Positions 25,253 to 36,655 are shown, numbered from the stretch's first letter. The stretch: 64,000 bases of DNA from VFMC01 sp040380855 (GCA_040380855.1 JBEIIG010000009.1:1-64000), one strand, 5' to 3'. The notes: generated from the sequence alone by a model not told the origin. Program-made: numbers and translations.

Positions 25253-26506
25253 ATGGCAGGCGACCTCATCTACGCGTTCCGGGTGATGCGCCTGCCGTTG
25301 CTCGACGCCGGTGGTTCGCCCATCGGACGGCTCGAAGACATCGTCGTCATCCCACCCCAGGCCGGCGCAGCGCCTCGGGTGCTCGGCTTCGTCGCACTCA
25401 GCCAGCGTCGTCGCATCTTCGTCAACGTCGGCCGCATCGGCACCCTCGACAGCGACGGTGCCCGGCTGCGCAGTTGGGACGTCGACCTCAATCCGTTCAA
25501 GCCCCGTTCGGGTGAGGTACTGATCGGCCGCGACCTCATCGACAGCCGCGTCGGCGACGAGACCGTGAGCGATGTGGCCCTCGAGCCCGGTGGCGACGGT
25601 CGTCAGACCTGGTGGCAGATCAGCAAGGTACGCCTCGCCCGCCGCACCGCACTGCGACGGCGGCCCAGCTACCGCCTGCTCGACTACGACGAGGTACCGG
25701 GCCTGTTCCGCTCGACGGCCGGCAGCGAGATCGCTGCCGAAGCGGCGCGGTTGCGCGATATGCACCCCAGCGACGTCGCCGCCGTGGTGCGCAGCCTGCC
25801 CCTCACCCAGCGCAAGCAGTTGGCTGCGGTGATGGACGACGAGCGTCTGGCCGACCTGCTCGAGGAACTGCCCGAGAGCGAGCAGTTGCGCATCATCGAA
25901 GGCCTCGACCTCGAGCGCCTCACCAGCGTGCTCGAAGAGATGGAGTACGACGACGCAGCCGACCTGCTGGCCGAGATGCCGGGCGAACAGCGCACGCGCA
26001 TCCTCGACGCAATGGACGACGAGGACGCCGACGTGATGCGCCGACTGCTCGCCTACGACGAGGGCACGGCAGGGTCGTTGATGACACCCGACATCATCGT
26101 GCTCGGCCCTACCGCCACGGTCGCCGAAGCACTGGCCCAGGTGCGCGATCCCGAATGGTTGGTCAGCATCGCGGCCCAGGTGTTCGTGGTGCAGCCGCCC
26201 TACAAGGCACCGACAGGCACCTACCTCGGCGTGGTGCACTTCCAGCGCCTGCTGCGCGAACCGCCGAGCATGGAACTGGGTCGGTGCCTCGAACAAGAGC
26301 CCACCATCTCGCCCGACATGTCCGAGCGCGAGGTGGCCGAACGGTTGGCCAGCTACAACCTGCTCGCCGTCGGCGTGTGCGACGATGCCGGTCGTCTGCT
26401 GGGCGCCATCACTGTCGACGACGTGCTCGACCGCACCCTGCCCGCCGGTTGGCGGCAACGTCGCCGTGTCTCGGCCCACCCGACCCAGCAGGGGGCGGCC
26501 TCGTGA
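25253..26506 (+). CDS. MgtE-like protein without membrane domain (PRC barrel, MgtE N-domain, CBS)
   Basis: 417 residues. A PRC-barrel-like region lies at about 8-130, followed by the MgtE N-terminal superhelical domain (about 160-270; repeats MHPSDVAAVVRSLPLTQRKQLAAVM, LADLLEELPE, DDAADLLAEMP) and a CBS pair (about 280-400; GSLMTPDIIVL, VCDDAGRLLGAITVDDVLD). These parts sense magnesium in MgtE channels, but the pore-forming transmembrane domain is missing. It is therefore a soluble regulator, perhaps acting on the DUF1003 membrane protein encoded next to it. This gene pair is common in actinobacteria. Its TGA overlaps the next GTG by 4 bases. Confidence 0.85.
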   Translation: MAGDLIYAFRVMRLPLLDAGGSPIGRLEDIVVIPPQAGAAPRVLGFVALSQRRRIFVNVGRIGTLDSDGARLRSWDVDLNPFKPRSGEVLIGRDLIDSRVGDETVSDVALEPGGDGRQTWWQISKVRLARRTALRRRPSYRLLDYDEVPGLFRSTAGSEIAAEAARLRDMHPSDVAAVVRSLPLTQRKQLAAVMDDERLADLLEELPESEQLRIIEGLDLERLTSVLEEMEYDDAADLLAEMPGEQRTRILDAMDDEDADVMRRLLAYDEGTAGSLMTPDIIVLGPTATVAEALAQVRDPEWLVSIAAQVFVVQPPYKAPTGTYLGVVHFQRLLREPPSMELGRCLEQEPTISPDMSEREVAERLASYNLLAVGVCDDAGRLLGAITVDDVLDRTLPAGWRQRRRVSAHPTQQGAAS

Positions 26507-27039
26507 CCCGCCGCGACGACCTCACCACACCGCGCCAGCCACGCCGTATCGGCGTGCACTACGACCCCGAAGCATTCGGCCGTTTCAGCGAGAGTGTCGC
26601 CCGCCTCATGGGCACCGCCCGCTTCCTCGTGTACCAGACCGTGTTCTGTGTGCTCTGGGTGATGTGGAACACGTTCGCGCCCGAGCGGCTGCGGTTCGAT
26701 CCGTGGCAGTTCATCGGCCTCACCCTGTTGCTGTCGTTGCAGGCCGCGTATGCAGCACCCCTCATCCTCCTCGCCCAGAACCGCCAGGAACAACGCGACC
26801 GGGTGCAGACCGACCTCGACCGGCGCGTCGCCGAGCGCACCCAGGCCGATACCGAGTTCCTGGCACGCGAGATCGCGAGCATCCGCCTGTCGCTGGCCGA
26901 TGTGGCGACGACGAGCGATGTGGGCGAGTACCTCGAACGGCTCACCGACGCCGTCGAGCGCATGAACGAACGCCTGGGTGAGATCGAGGTGCGGGCCACC
27001 AAGGCCGACCCGCTCGATCAGCCGCGTAACCCTGCCTGA
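26503..27039 (+). CDS. DUF1003 membrane protein
   Basis: 178 residues with two membrane helices (about 43-62 and 73-95) holding the family core VYQTVFCVLWVMWNTFAP and FIGLTLLLSLQAAYAAPLILLAQNRQ. A C-terminal coiled coil (about 100-170) rich in E, R and D follows. The function of DUF1003 is unknown; the persistent link to an MgtE-like sensor suggests an ion-homeostasis role. It starts with GTG, overlapping the upstream stop. Its last 22 bases overlap the convergent hydrolase gene. Confidence 0.82.
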   Translation: MTRRDDLTTPRQPRRIGVHYDPEAFGRFSESVARLMGTARFLVYQTVFCVLWVMWNTFAPERLRFDPWQFIGLTLLLSLQAAYAAPLILLAQNRQEQRDRVQTDLDRRVAERTQADTEFLAREIASIRLSLADVATTSDVGEYLERLTDAVERMNERLGEIEVRATKADPLDQPRNPA

Positions 27040-27908
27040 TCGCCGCTGGTGCGCATCAGGGCGTCGGCGACGTGGTCGACCAGTACACGGGTGGCTCGAC
27101 TGAACTCGGCCGGCGACTCCCACGGCACCAGGTGGTCGCCCGCCACCTCCACCTGATGGGCACCCAACGCCGCCGCGAGCTGACGCTGTTTGCTCGGCCG
27201 CACCAGCCGATCGCGGGTGGTGACCAGTGCACCTGCCGGCTTGCCCAGCAGATGCGCCCATGGCCGTGCGTCGTACCGGCTCAGGGCGAAGCCGGCGTGC
27301 ACGATGGCCACCGAGTCGCCGCGGCGAGTCTCGGCCTCGAGCCACGGCGCATAGTCGTGCAGTTCGTGATCGGGACCGACCATCTTCGCCAGCCCGAACC
27401 GCAGCCAGCGCGGGAATGCCCACGAACGCAGCATCGGGCCCATCAGGCGCACACCCCGCCACCGCAACCGCTCGCGACGGGTGGCCCGCCATTCGAGCGC
27501 TGTGGCCTGCACCACCATGCCGGCCACCAGATCGGGATGGCGGTTCGCCAGGTGCAGGCTGATCGGACCACCCATCGAGTAGCCGACCGTGATCACCGGC
27601 CCGACACCCAGTTCGGTCAGCAGCGATGCAGCATCGTCGGCTGCGTCCTCGAGGTGGAACGGAGCCGGCGTGCGCACGCCACGGCCATGACCGCGATGGT
27701 CGATCCCGATGAACGAGTACCGCTCGGCCAGGGCTTCGTAGGCGGTGAAGAACTGCAGGTCGGCGCTCGCCGTCCAGCCGTGCAACAGCAGAAGGGTCGG
27801 TGCCGATGGATCGGCGTGCTGGTGGTGACGGATGAAGGTCTCGCCGCGGCCCGGCAGCATCACCGTGCGGCCAGGCGGGAGCCAGGGAACGACGAACGGT
27901 TCGTTCAT
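27018..27908 (-). CDS. Alpha/beta hydrolase (serine nucleophile)
   Basis: 296 residues. Seen: LLLLHGWTASADLQFF (oxyanion hole), GIDHRGHGRG, the nucleophile elbow GYSMGG (serine) and a C-terminal catalytic histidine in AGDHLVPWESPAEF. It is a cytosolic esterase, lipase or C-C hydrolase of unknown substrate; no signal peptide is visible. The ATG at 27908 overlaps the end of the dehydrogenase-like gene by 4 bases (ATGA), so the two are coupled. Confidence 0.87.
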   Translation of the reverse strand: MNEPFVVPWLPPGRTVMLPGRGETFIRHHQHADPSAPTLLLLHGWTASADLQFFTAYEALAERYSFIGIDHRGHGRGVRTPAPFHLEDAADDAASLLTELGVGPVITVGYSMGGPISLHLANRHPDLVAGMVVQATALEWRATRRERLRWRGVRLMGPMLRSWAFPRWLRFGLAKMVGPDHELHDYAPWLEAETRRGDSVAIVHAGFALSRYDARPWAHLLGKPAGALVTTRDRLVRPSKQRQLAAALGAHQVEVAGDHLVPWESPAEFSRATRVLVDHVADALMRTSGDQAGLRG

Positions 27909-28897
27909 GTGTGTGCCACCCTTGCGATGCCGGTGTACTCCTGCAGCATCACCCCGGCATCGGCAGCGGCTGCGAGCAGCCATGCCGTCGGCACCGAGTC
28001 GGCGCCCGCCACGGTCAGGCCGGGGGCGAGCCGCCCGTCCGCGCACACCTCGGCGAACAACGCACCCACCGTGCCGGCGATGTCGCCGGTTCGACCGACG
28101 GCGCCGGCCACCTGGGTGACCCGCGCACCGTCGGCTGCGGCACCGCGCACCTCGACCCTGATGGCCCCCCGATCGCCCTCACGGTGCGGGGGTGCCAGCA
28201 GCGGCAGGCGTGCCGTCAGGCGATCGCGTCGACGTGCCGACACCCGCGCCGAGATGCGGTCGGCATCGGGAAACGCCCGTTGCAGCAGCAATGGTTCGGG
28301 GAGCGCACCGCGATAGCAGTCGGCCGGCCCGATCGGCTCGGGGAACCACACCAACTCGCGCCCGCTGCCACCGGGTCGATCGAACCATTCGCCGTCGTGC
28401 CACCCCACCGCACGCGAACCGAGCGCACGGTGGTGCTGACGCGCACATGCCGGGCCGCCCGTGCCGTGCATCGCAACATGGATCTCGTCGACCACGGCCA
28501 ACTGGTCGGCCAGGAAGCGGGCGAGCAGTCCCGACAGACCGGGCGACATCCCGGCACCCACGACCACACATCGATCGGCGGCCTCGGCGACGGCTCCGAG
28601 GTCGCACAATCCGGGCACGTCGTCGAGGTCGTCACCGAGGCTCACCACATGACAGCCCTCGGCCAGCAACGTCGCCACGCCTGGTCGGTGTGGCGCGGGC
28701 GTGGCCACCACCACTGCGTCGGTGGCGCCGAGGTCGTCGATCGAGGCCAACACCACGCCACCGAGTCGACTCGCGGCACGGCGGGCGGCAGCCCCATCGG
28801 TGTCGAACCAGGCAGTACGGATCCCGCGGTGACGAAGGGTCCGCCCAACCGCCTGGCCCGTGACACCGGCGCCCAGCACACCCACGATCGCGGTCAT
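27905..28897 (-). CDS. Saccharopine-dehydrogenase-like NAD(P)-binding protein
   Basis: 330 residues. An N-terminal Rossmann motif GVLGAGVTGQAVG (residues 6-18) is followed by a domain with DAVVVATPAPHRPGVATLLAEGCHVVSL and GAGMSPGLSGLLARFLAD, as in saccharopine/homospermidine-type oxidoreductases. The C-terminal half (about 150-330) is not recognised. The substrate is unknown. It overlaps the hydrolase gene downstream and begins 8 bases after the stop of a 44-codon gene. Confidence 0.75.
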   Translation of the reverse strand: MTAIVGVLGAGVTGQAVGRTLRHRGIRTAWFDTDGAAARRAASRLGGVVLASIDDLGATDAVVVATPAPHRPGVATLLAEGCHVVSLGDDLDDVPGLCDLGAVAEAADRCVVVGAGMSPGLSGLLARFLADQLAVVDEIHVAMHGTGGPACARQHHRALGSRAVGWHDGEWFDRPGGSGRELVWFPEPIGPADCYRGALPEPLLLQRAFPDADRISARVSARRRDRLTARLPLLAPPHREGDRGAIRVEVRGAAADGARVTQVAGAVGRTGDIAGTVGALFAEVCADGRLAPGLTVAGADSVPTAWLLAAAADAGVMLQEYTGIARVAHT

Positions 28898-28904
28898 GCG
28901 GCGC

Positions 28905-29039
28905 TCACGAGTCGGGGACGCGCAATTCGCGCCAGCCGCCCTCCTGGGGTGGCACCCCTCCGTTGCCGCGCAACCGCAGCGCGCCGGCGATCACGCTTGC
29001 GATCGACAACGCAAGCAGGGCCCGGCGCAGCAATCTCAT
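28905..29039 (-). CDS. Small N-terminally anchored protein (44 residues)
   Basis: A short protein beginning MRLLRRALLALSIAS: a basic start, then a hydrophobic helix (about 6-20), then a polar tail with GGWRELRVPDS. The TACGCT hexamer at 29047-29052 ends exactly 7 nt before its ATG, the same leaderless arrangement as in several neighbours, which is the main support. It precedes the dehydrogenase-like gene by 7 bases and is probably the first gene of that operon. No family is recognised. It could act as a membrane-bound microprotein. Confidence 0.55.
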   Translation of the reverse strand: MRLLRRALLALSIASVIAGALRLRGNGGVPPQEGGWRELRVPDS

Positions 29040-29046
29040 GGGCGTC

Positions 29047-29052
29047 AGCGTA
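29047..29052 (-). promoter_or_regulatory. Leaderless-type -10 (TACGCT on the reverse strand)
   Basis: Reverse-strand TACGCT, 7 nt before the ATG at 29039. It would drive the three-gene leftward operon 29039-27018. Confidence 0.5.
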
Positions 29053-29087
29053 GGCGTGCACGGCGTCTGCCACCACCCGACAAGACC

Positions 29088-29234
29088 TTGTCAACGATGT
29101 GTCAAGCCATGGTATGGTACGGCCACCGTACGTGGTGTGACGAAAGGGGGCCGTCATGGCAAAGGGTGCTCGCTGGACGTGATCGTCGGATGACCTCCGA
29201 CGACTGAACGGGAACCGGCCCACGTGGCCGGTTC
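29088..29234 (+). ncRNA. Candidate small transcript with palindrome, 8-codon ORF, hairpin and terminator
   Basis: In order: a -35-like TTGTCA (29088-29093) and -10-like TATGGT (29113-29118, 19-bp spacer); a palindrome GTACGG-CCA-CCGTAC (29117-29131); a strong AAAGGGGG ribosome-binding site; ATG at 29156 encoding MAKGARWT (stop at 29180-29182); a hairpin CGTCGGA/TCCGACG (29184-29202); and a perfect 9-bp hairpin GAACCGGCC/GGCCGGTTC (29212-29234). Nothing follows on this strand before a convergent gene. It may be a regulatory RNA or encode a micropeptide. There is no proof of expression. Confidence 0.4.
29212..29234. terminator. Bidirectional terminator-like hairpin
   Basis: A perfect 9-bp stem GAACCGGCC-CACGT-GGCCGGTTC with a 5-nt loop, 6 bases from the stop of the convergent MFS gene. 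Only a short pyrimidine run (CTTC) follows. Confidence 0.65.
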
Positions 29235-29240
29235 TTCGCG

Positions 29241-30488
29241 TCAGGGCTCAGGTTCGACGACAGGCGGAGCACTGTTGTCGACACCGGCCAGGCCGACCAT
29301 CACCAGGGCCAGCACGGCGAACTGGGCCACACCGGCGACGACGATCACCGTGCCGACGCCCACTGCATCGCCGATGACCGCCGCGAGCAGACTGCCTGCC
29401 ACCGTGCCGATCGCGATGACGAGTTGGAACAGGGCCAGCACTCGCCCCATCATCGCACCGGGGATCAGTCGCTGCCGGATGGTCATCGTCACCACACCAC
29501 CGAGCGTGACACTGAAGCCCCATGCTGCGAGCGCCGCACCGGCCACCCACCAGCGATCGGTGGTGCCGAACACGATGTAGGCGATGGCGTTCCCGATCAC
29601 TCCGACTGCGAGTGCCACTCGTTGCCCCAGCGCGGCGATGATCCACTTGGCGCACAGGCCCGCTGCTGTCGATCCGAATGCAACGAGCGTGAGAAGCGGC
29701 CCATACCCGGCCACCGACACGCCGACGCGGTCGCGGAGCACCACGGGCAGCAGGGTGAACACCAGAGCTCCGGTCAACGACAGTGCGCCGAGCGCGAACC
29801 AGATCGCCACGAGCGGTCGCGAGCGGCGCAGATGATCGATCGCACTGTCGAGGCGCATCTCGGCACGCCTCGCCACGCTCGCACGCGGCTGCGGGGGCAC
29901 GGCGCGCAGCAACGCCGCCGACGCGCCGTAGGTGACGGCATCGAGGAGAAACGGTGCCCACGGGGCAAGCGCGAACAGCAGCGGCCCCAGCGGTGTACCG
30001 ACGAACTCTGTTCCGTCAGCCGCAGCTGCGAGCTTCCCGTTCGCGTCCTCGAGCAGTTCGTCGGGCACGATGGTGGGCACGGTGGGATGTACCGCTGCGG
30101 TGAACAGCACCGATGCCGACCCCATCACGAACGCCAACACCACCACCAGCACGATGGTCAGTCGGTCGGCGACCACGAGCACGACGACCAACGCCATCGC
30201 GACACCACTCACCAACTCCGAACCGATCAGCAACTGACGGCGATCGTGACGATCGGCGCTCATCCCGCTCGGCAGTGCGAACAACAGCGCCGGCAGGGCT
30301 GCGGCAGCAGCCACCAGGCCGAGCACATGTTCTTGTTGGCTCTCCGACGTCAACTCGAGGATCAGCAGCGGCAGGGCCGCTGTGGTCATGTGCGACCCGG
30401 CACGTGAGGCGGCAGCAGCGGTCCACAGACGCCAGAACGTCGACGGCAGACGAGATGCCGTGGGGCGGGCCGTGGGTGCGGTGCTGAT
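29241..30488 (-). CDS. MFS transporter (macrolide-efflux/enterobactin-exporter-like), apparent AUC start
   Basis: 415 residues if translation begins at the ATC at 30486-30488. The first in-frame ATG (30389) would delete the first half of transmembrane segment 1: the 33 extra residues read ISTAPTARP...STFWRLWTAAAASRAGSH, a typical MFS N-terminus. TAACGT at 30495-30500 lies 6 nt before the ATC, matching leaderless promoters in this window. There is an in-frame stop just before, and no ATG, GTG or TTG between them. About 12 membrane segments follow, with the loop GMSADRHDRRQLL (motif A). It probably exports a small molecule. A sequencing error or real AUC initiation are both possible. Confidence 0.85.
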   Translation of the reverse strand: MSTAPTARPTASRLPSTFWRLWTAAAASRAGSHMTTAALPLLILELTSESQQEHVLGLVAAAAALPALLFALPSGMSADRHDRRQLLIGSELVSGVAMALVVVLVVADRLTIVLVVVLAFVMGSASVLFTAAVHPTVPTIVPDELLEDANGKLAAAADGTEFVGTPLGPLLFALAPWAPFLLDAVTYGASAALLRAVPPQPRASVARRAEMRLDSAIDHLRRSRPLVAIWFALGALSLTGALVFTLLPVVLRDRVGVSVAGYGPLLTLVAFGSTAAGLCAKWIIAALGQRVALAVGVIGNAIAYIVFGTTDRWWVAGAALAAWGFSVTLGGVVTMTIRQRLIPGAMMGRVLALFQLVIAIGTVAGSLLAAVIGDAVGVGTVIVVAGVAQFAVLALVMVGLAGVDNSAPPVVEPEP

Positions 30489-30494
30489 GGCGGC

Positions 30495-30500
30495 ACGTTA
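30495..30500 (-). promoter_or_regulatory. Leaderless-type -10 (TAACGT on the reverse strand)
   Basis: Reverse-strand TAACGT, 6 nt before the proposed ATC start of the MFS gene. Confidence 0.5.
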
Positions 30501-30536
30501 GTGCGGCCCGGGACCACCGAAATCGAAGTGCAGCGG

Positions 30537-30610
30537 TGGGGCTAACAAGAATCGAACTTGTGACCTCATCCTTATCAGGGATGCGCTCTAACCGACTGAG
30601 CTATAGCCCC
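30537..30610 (-). tRNA. tRNA-Ile (anticodon GAT)
   Basis: The reverse strand gives a 74-nt cloverleaf: acceptor GGGGCTA/TAGCCCC with discriminator A, D arm AGCTCAGTCGGTTAGAGC, anticodon loop CTGATAA (GAT, reads ATC/ATT), T arm GTTCGATTC. CCA is not encoded. Its position just after gyrA and the DUF3566 gene is conserved with mycobacteria (ileT). Confidence 0.97.
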
Positions 30611-30650
30611 GCTAGCAGGTGGCAAGGCTACCGGCCGCAAGCCGGTTCCC

Positions 30651-31364
30651 TCAACTGCGAATCACGGGTGTCGACGACTCCGGTGGCAGCACCACGCCGT
30701 CGGGTGGCCGGGGCCGCACGATCACTTCCTCTTCGAGCACCGTCACCCGCACGCCGCCGACGAGGTCGGCGATCAGGTTGAACAAGGTGGCGAGCAGGAC
30801 GACGAAGCCGGTGAGGCCCACCGCGACGAACAATCCGCCCACCCAGGCGTTGTGGTAGATCTGCCCTCCGTTGAACTCGAAGCTCGACCAGCCGAACTGC
30901 TCGAAGAACTGTTCGACGTTGTCGATCGTGCCGGTGGCGTAGGCGACGTTCCACAACAGCACCCCGGCGGTGAGGCACACGGCGTACAGGATGGTGTTGA
31001 ACACCAGCGCCACCTTGAACACGCTCCAGGTATCGACATGGCGCACGACGCGGGTGACCCGGCGTACCCGCGGGCGACGGCGGAACAGCACCGGTCCCGC
31101 CGAGCTGGAGGCCACCACGACCGGTGGAGGCACCGGTGCGGTGACCGGGGCAGCAGCGACCGGTTCGACGATCGGTGTGTTCGGCTGGGGGGCCGGAGCC
31201 GGATGATCGACCGAGGGCTCGGGGATCGCCTCGACGATCGACGGCAGCACCGGTGCGCCGACCGGCGCCGGGGCATCGCCCACCTTGCTCAACTGCTCGA
31301 GCGGGTCTGGTTCGGCAGCACGCGCCAGCGGAGGCCTCGACGGGTTGGCATCACTGGGCGTCAC
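30651..31364 (-). CDS. DUF3566 membrane protein downstream of gyrA
   Basis: 237 residues. A long proline- and alanine-rich N-terminus (about 1-95) precedes RRRPRVRRVTRVVRHVDTWSVFKVALVFNTILYAV, the start of the DUF3566 domain with two membrane segments (about 117-143 and 175-200). A short acidic/basic tail ends the protein. This is the equivalent of mycobacterial Rv0007, found just after gyrA; the function is unknown, with a suggested envelope role. The 40 bases between its stop and tRNA-Ile hold nothing else. Confidence 0.88.
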   Translation of the reverse strand: MTPSDANPSRPPLARAAEPDPLEQLSKVGDAPAPVGAPVLPSIVEAIPEPSVDHPAPAPQPNTPIVEPVAAAPVTAPVPPPVVVASSSAGPVLFRRRPRVRRVTRVVRHVDTWSVFKVALVFNTILYAVCLTAGVLLWNVAYATGTIDNVEQFFEQFGWSSFEFNGGQIYHNAWVGGLFVAVGLTGFVVLLATLFNLIADLVGGVRVTVLEEEVIVRPRPPDGVVLPPESSTPVIRS

Positions 31365-31716
31365 AACGGCCCAGTGTAGAGAACCCGGTGTCGGCGACGG
31401 TCGCGGTTGCGCTCACGGCCCGTTGCTCGCGCGAGCCGACGCGTCGACCGCGCCGATCTCGACCGTCACCACGACGTCGTCGCCGACCTGATCGAACGCC
31501 ACCAGCGTGGCACCGTTCGCGTCGGCGAGCCCAGCCGCAGCGTCGCGTCCACCGCTCACGCCGGCCAGGGCAGCGGCGTCGGCAGCGATCTGTGCGCGCT
31601 GGCGCTGCACCATCACCACCCCGACTCGACCGACCCCGACCGACAGCAGCGCAGCGAGCACCAACGCAGCCGGGATCATCAGCACCACCTGGCCGTGATC
31701 GCGAGGCGCAGTGCGG

Positions 31717-34202
<2,486 letters not shown>

Positions 34203-34203
<1 letters not shown>

Positions 34204-36161
34204 CAGAAGTCGAGGTTCCTCACGTCGCGTGCATTGGTGGTGATGAACTGCTTGCGCAGGTCGACGTCGTCGCCCATGAGCACGCTCATGATCTCGTCGG
34301 CCAGCGCGGCCTCTTCGACAGTGACCTGCAGCAGGGTGCGCGACCCGGCGTCCATCGTGGTGCTGCGCAACTCTTCCCAGTCCATCTCGCCCAGGCCCTT
34401 CAGGCGCTGGAACTCCTTCTTGTGGTTGGGGCGTTCCTCGAGGAAGCGGGCCTTGGCCGCATCGTCTTTCAGGTACACCTTCTCCTTGCCGACCTCGGTG
34501 GAGTACAGCGGCGGCTGAGCGATGTAGACGAAACCGGCGTCGACCATGGGTCGCATCTGCCGGTAGAAGAACGTGAGCAGCAACGTGCGGATGTGGCTGC
34601 CGTCGACATCGGCATCGGCCAGCACGATGACCTTGTGGTAGCGGGCCTTGGCCGCATCGAACTCTTCGCCGATGCCGCCACCGATGGCCGTGACGAGGTT
34701 CTGCACCTCGTTGTTCTTCAACATCTTGTCGATGCGGGCGCGCTCGACGTTCAGGATCTTGCCGCGGATGGGCAAGATGGCCTGGGTGCGCGGGTCGCGA
34801 GCATCGAGCGCGGTACCGCCGGCCGAGTCGCCTTCGACGATGAACAGTTCGCTCTCGGCGGGGTTGCCGCTGGTGCAGTCCTTCAACTTGTCGGGCATGC
34901 CTGCGCCGCTGAGGGCGGTCTTGCGGCGGATGGCGTTGCGCGCATTCTTCGCTGCCACACGTGCCTGCGCTGCGGCCTGCGCCTTCTTCACCAGGCGGTT
35001 GGCCTCGGTGGGGTTCTCTTCCAGCCACTCGGCCAACTTCTCGTTGGTGGCCTTCTGCACGAACGAGCGCATGGGCACATTGCCCAACTTCGCTTTGGTC
35101 TGGCCCTCGAACTGCGGCTCGCGCAACTTCACCGCGACGATGGCGGTGATGCCCTCGCGGATGTCTTCGCCGAGGAGGTTGTCGTCTTTCTCCTTCAGCA
35201 GGTTCTTCGCCCGGGCGTACTTGTTGACCACGCTGGTGAGGGCGGTCTTGAAACCCTCGACATGCATGCCGCCCTCGATGGTGGAGATGCCGTTCGCGTA
35301 GCCGTGGATGCCCTCGTGGTAGCCGGTGTTCCACTGCACGGCGATGTCGAGGGTCTGGCCGTTCTCGCCGTCTTCGTCTTCGTAGTGGGCGACCTTGCTG
35401 AACAGTGCCTCCTTCGACGCGTTGAGGTGCTTGACGAAGTCGACGATGCCGCCCTTGTAGAGGTAGGTGACCTCCTGCTCGCGCCCCGCCCGTTCGTCGC
35501 GGAACACGATCTCGAGGCCCTTGTTGAGGAAGGCCATGGTCTGCAGTCGCTCGAGCACGGTGCGGGCGACGAACTCGGTGCCCTCGGCCACGAAGATGCC
35601 GGCATCGGGCCAGAACGACACACTGGTGCCGGTGCGACGCCCGCGAGCAGGGGTGGCACCGGTGACGGCGATCTTGCCCTGCGGCTTGCCGCCCTTCGCG
35701 TACTCCTGCATGTAGCGATTGCCGTCGCGGTCGACCTCGAGCACGAGGCGTTCGCTGAGTGCATTGACCACGCTGACGCCCACGCCGTGCAGGCCGCCCG
35801 ACACCTTGTAGCCCTCACCGCCGAACTTGCCACCGGCGTGCAACACGGTGAGCACCACCTCGGCGGCGCTCTTGCCCTTGTGCGGACCCGACGGATACGG
35901 GTCGACCGGGATACCGCGGCCGTTGTCGTCGACGCGGCACCCGCCATCGGCCAACAGGGTGACGCCGATTCGGGTGCAGAACCCGGCCATCGCTTCGTCG
36001 ACGGCGTTGTCGACCACCTCCCAGATGAGGTGGTGCAGACCGGCCAGACCGGTGGAGCCGATGTACATGCCGGGGCGCTTGCGAACGGGGTCGAGCCCTT
36101 CGAGCACCTGGATGTCCTTGGCCCCGTAATCGGCAGTTGGCTTGTTGGTGTCAGCGGACAC
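34203..36161 (-). CDS. gyrB: DNA gyrase subunit B
   Basis: 652 residues. The ATPase subunit has the GHKL ATP site with EVVDNAVDEA (N-box), DDNGRGIPV (G1) and GGLHGVGVSVVNALS. The transducer domain follows, then the TOPRIM domain with EGDSAGG and DADVDGSHI (magnesium site) and a C-terminal GyrA-interaction segment. The GTG at 36161 is used because the conserved region begins shortly after it. It lies upstream of gyrA in the same direction. The 173 bases to dciA include the promoter of gyrBA; no clear -10 is assigned. Confidence 0.98.
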
Positions 36162-36334
36162 GCGGAACCTCGATCACTCGGCGGGAAAACTGGTCGTGAC
36201 CAGCAACTTCAGTGGCGACACGGAGGCTGGCGGACGGGCACTGACGGCAGGCCAACCGGGGTCGCGACGACGGTCGTCATCCTACCGGAGGGGTGTGGCG
36301 CAGAGGCGGAGGGTCGGGCCCCCGAAGAGGGGTG

Positions 36335-36655
36335 TCAGCGTCGCTTGACGCGGATGTCGAAGTGCTCGACCGTGGCCCCGATCGTGGTGTGCAGACGAGC
36401 TCGCAGATCGGCCTCGAGGAACTTCAGTTGCGTCGCCCACGCCGGTTCGTCGACCTCCACCACGAGGCGCGTTCCGTCGAGTTTCACCGGTTGCACATGG
36501 GCCGCAACCACATCGCCCACGATCTCGTTCCAGCGGCCGAACACACCACCGAGCGTTCCTGCCGACACCGGCGCGGCACCCTTGTCGCCCGGCCCGCGCA
36601 GCGACCGCATCACCCGCGTGAGACTGTCGCTCAGCGGGAGTGGATCACGGCTCAC
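36335..36655 (-). CDS. dciA: DciA-type DnaB helicase loader/operator (DUF721)
   Basis: 106 residues of the DUF721 family. The KH-like core contains RWNEIVGDVVAAHVQPVKLDGTRLVVEVDEPAWATQLKFLEADL. DciA loads DnaB at oriC in bacteria lacking DnaC/DnaI, and this window encodes no such proteins, so it is the likely helicase loader. The N-terminal 35 residues are flexible. The GTG at 36655 is followed by a conserved start. It lies between gyrB and the CPBP gene, near recF, its usual actinobacterial place. Confidence 0.85.
   Translation of the reverse strand: MSRDPLPLSDSLTRVMRSLRGPGDKGAAPVSAGTLGGVFGRWNEIVGDVVAAHVQPVKLDGTRLVVEVDEPAWATQLKFLEADLRARLHTTIGATVEHFDIRVKRR

Noticed and set aside
34204..35334. 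Upstream extension of the gyrA frame by 377 codons
   Set aside because: It runs antisense-like through gyrB in another frame; GyrA homology starts at 34203, overlapping the gyrB stop.
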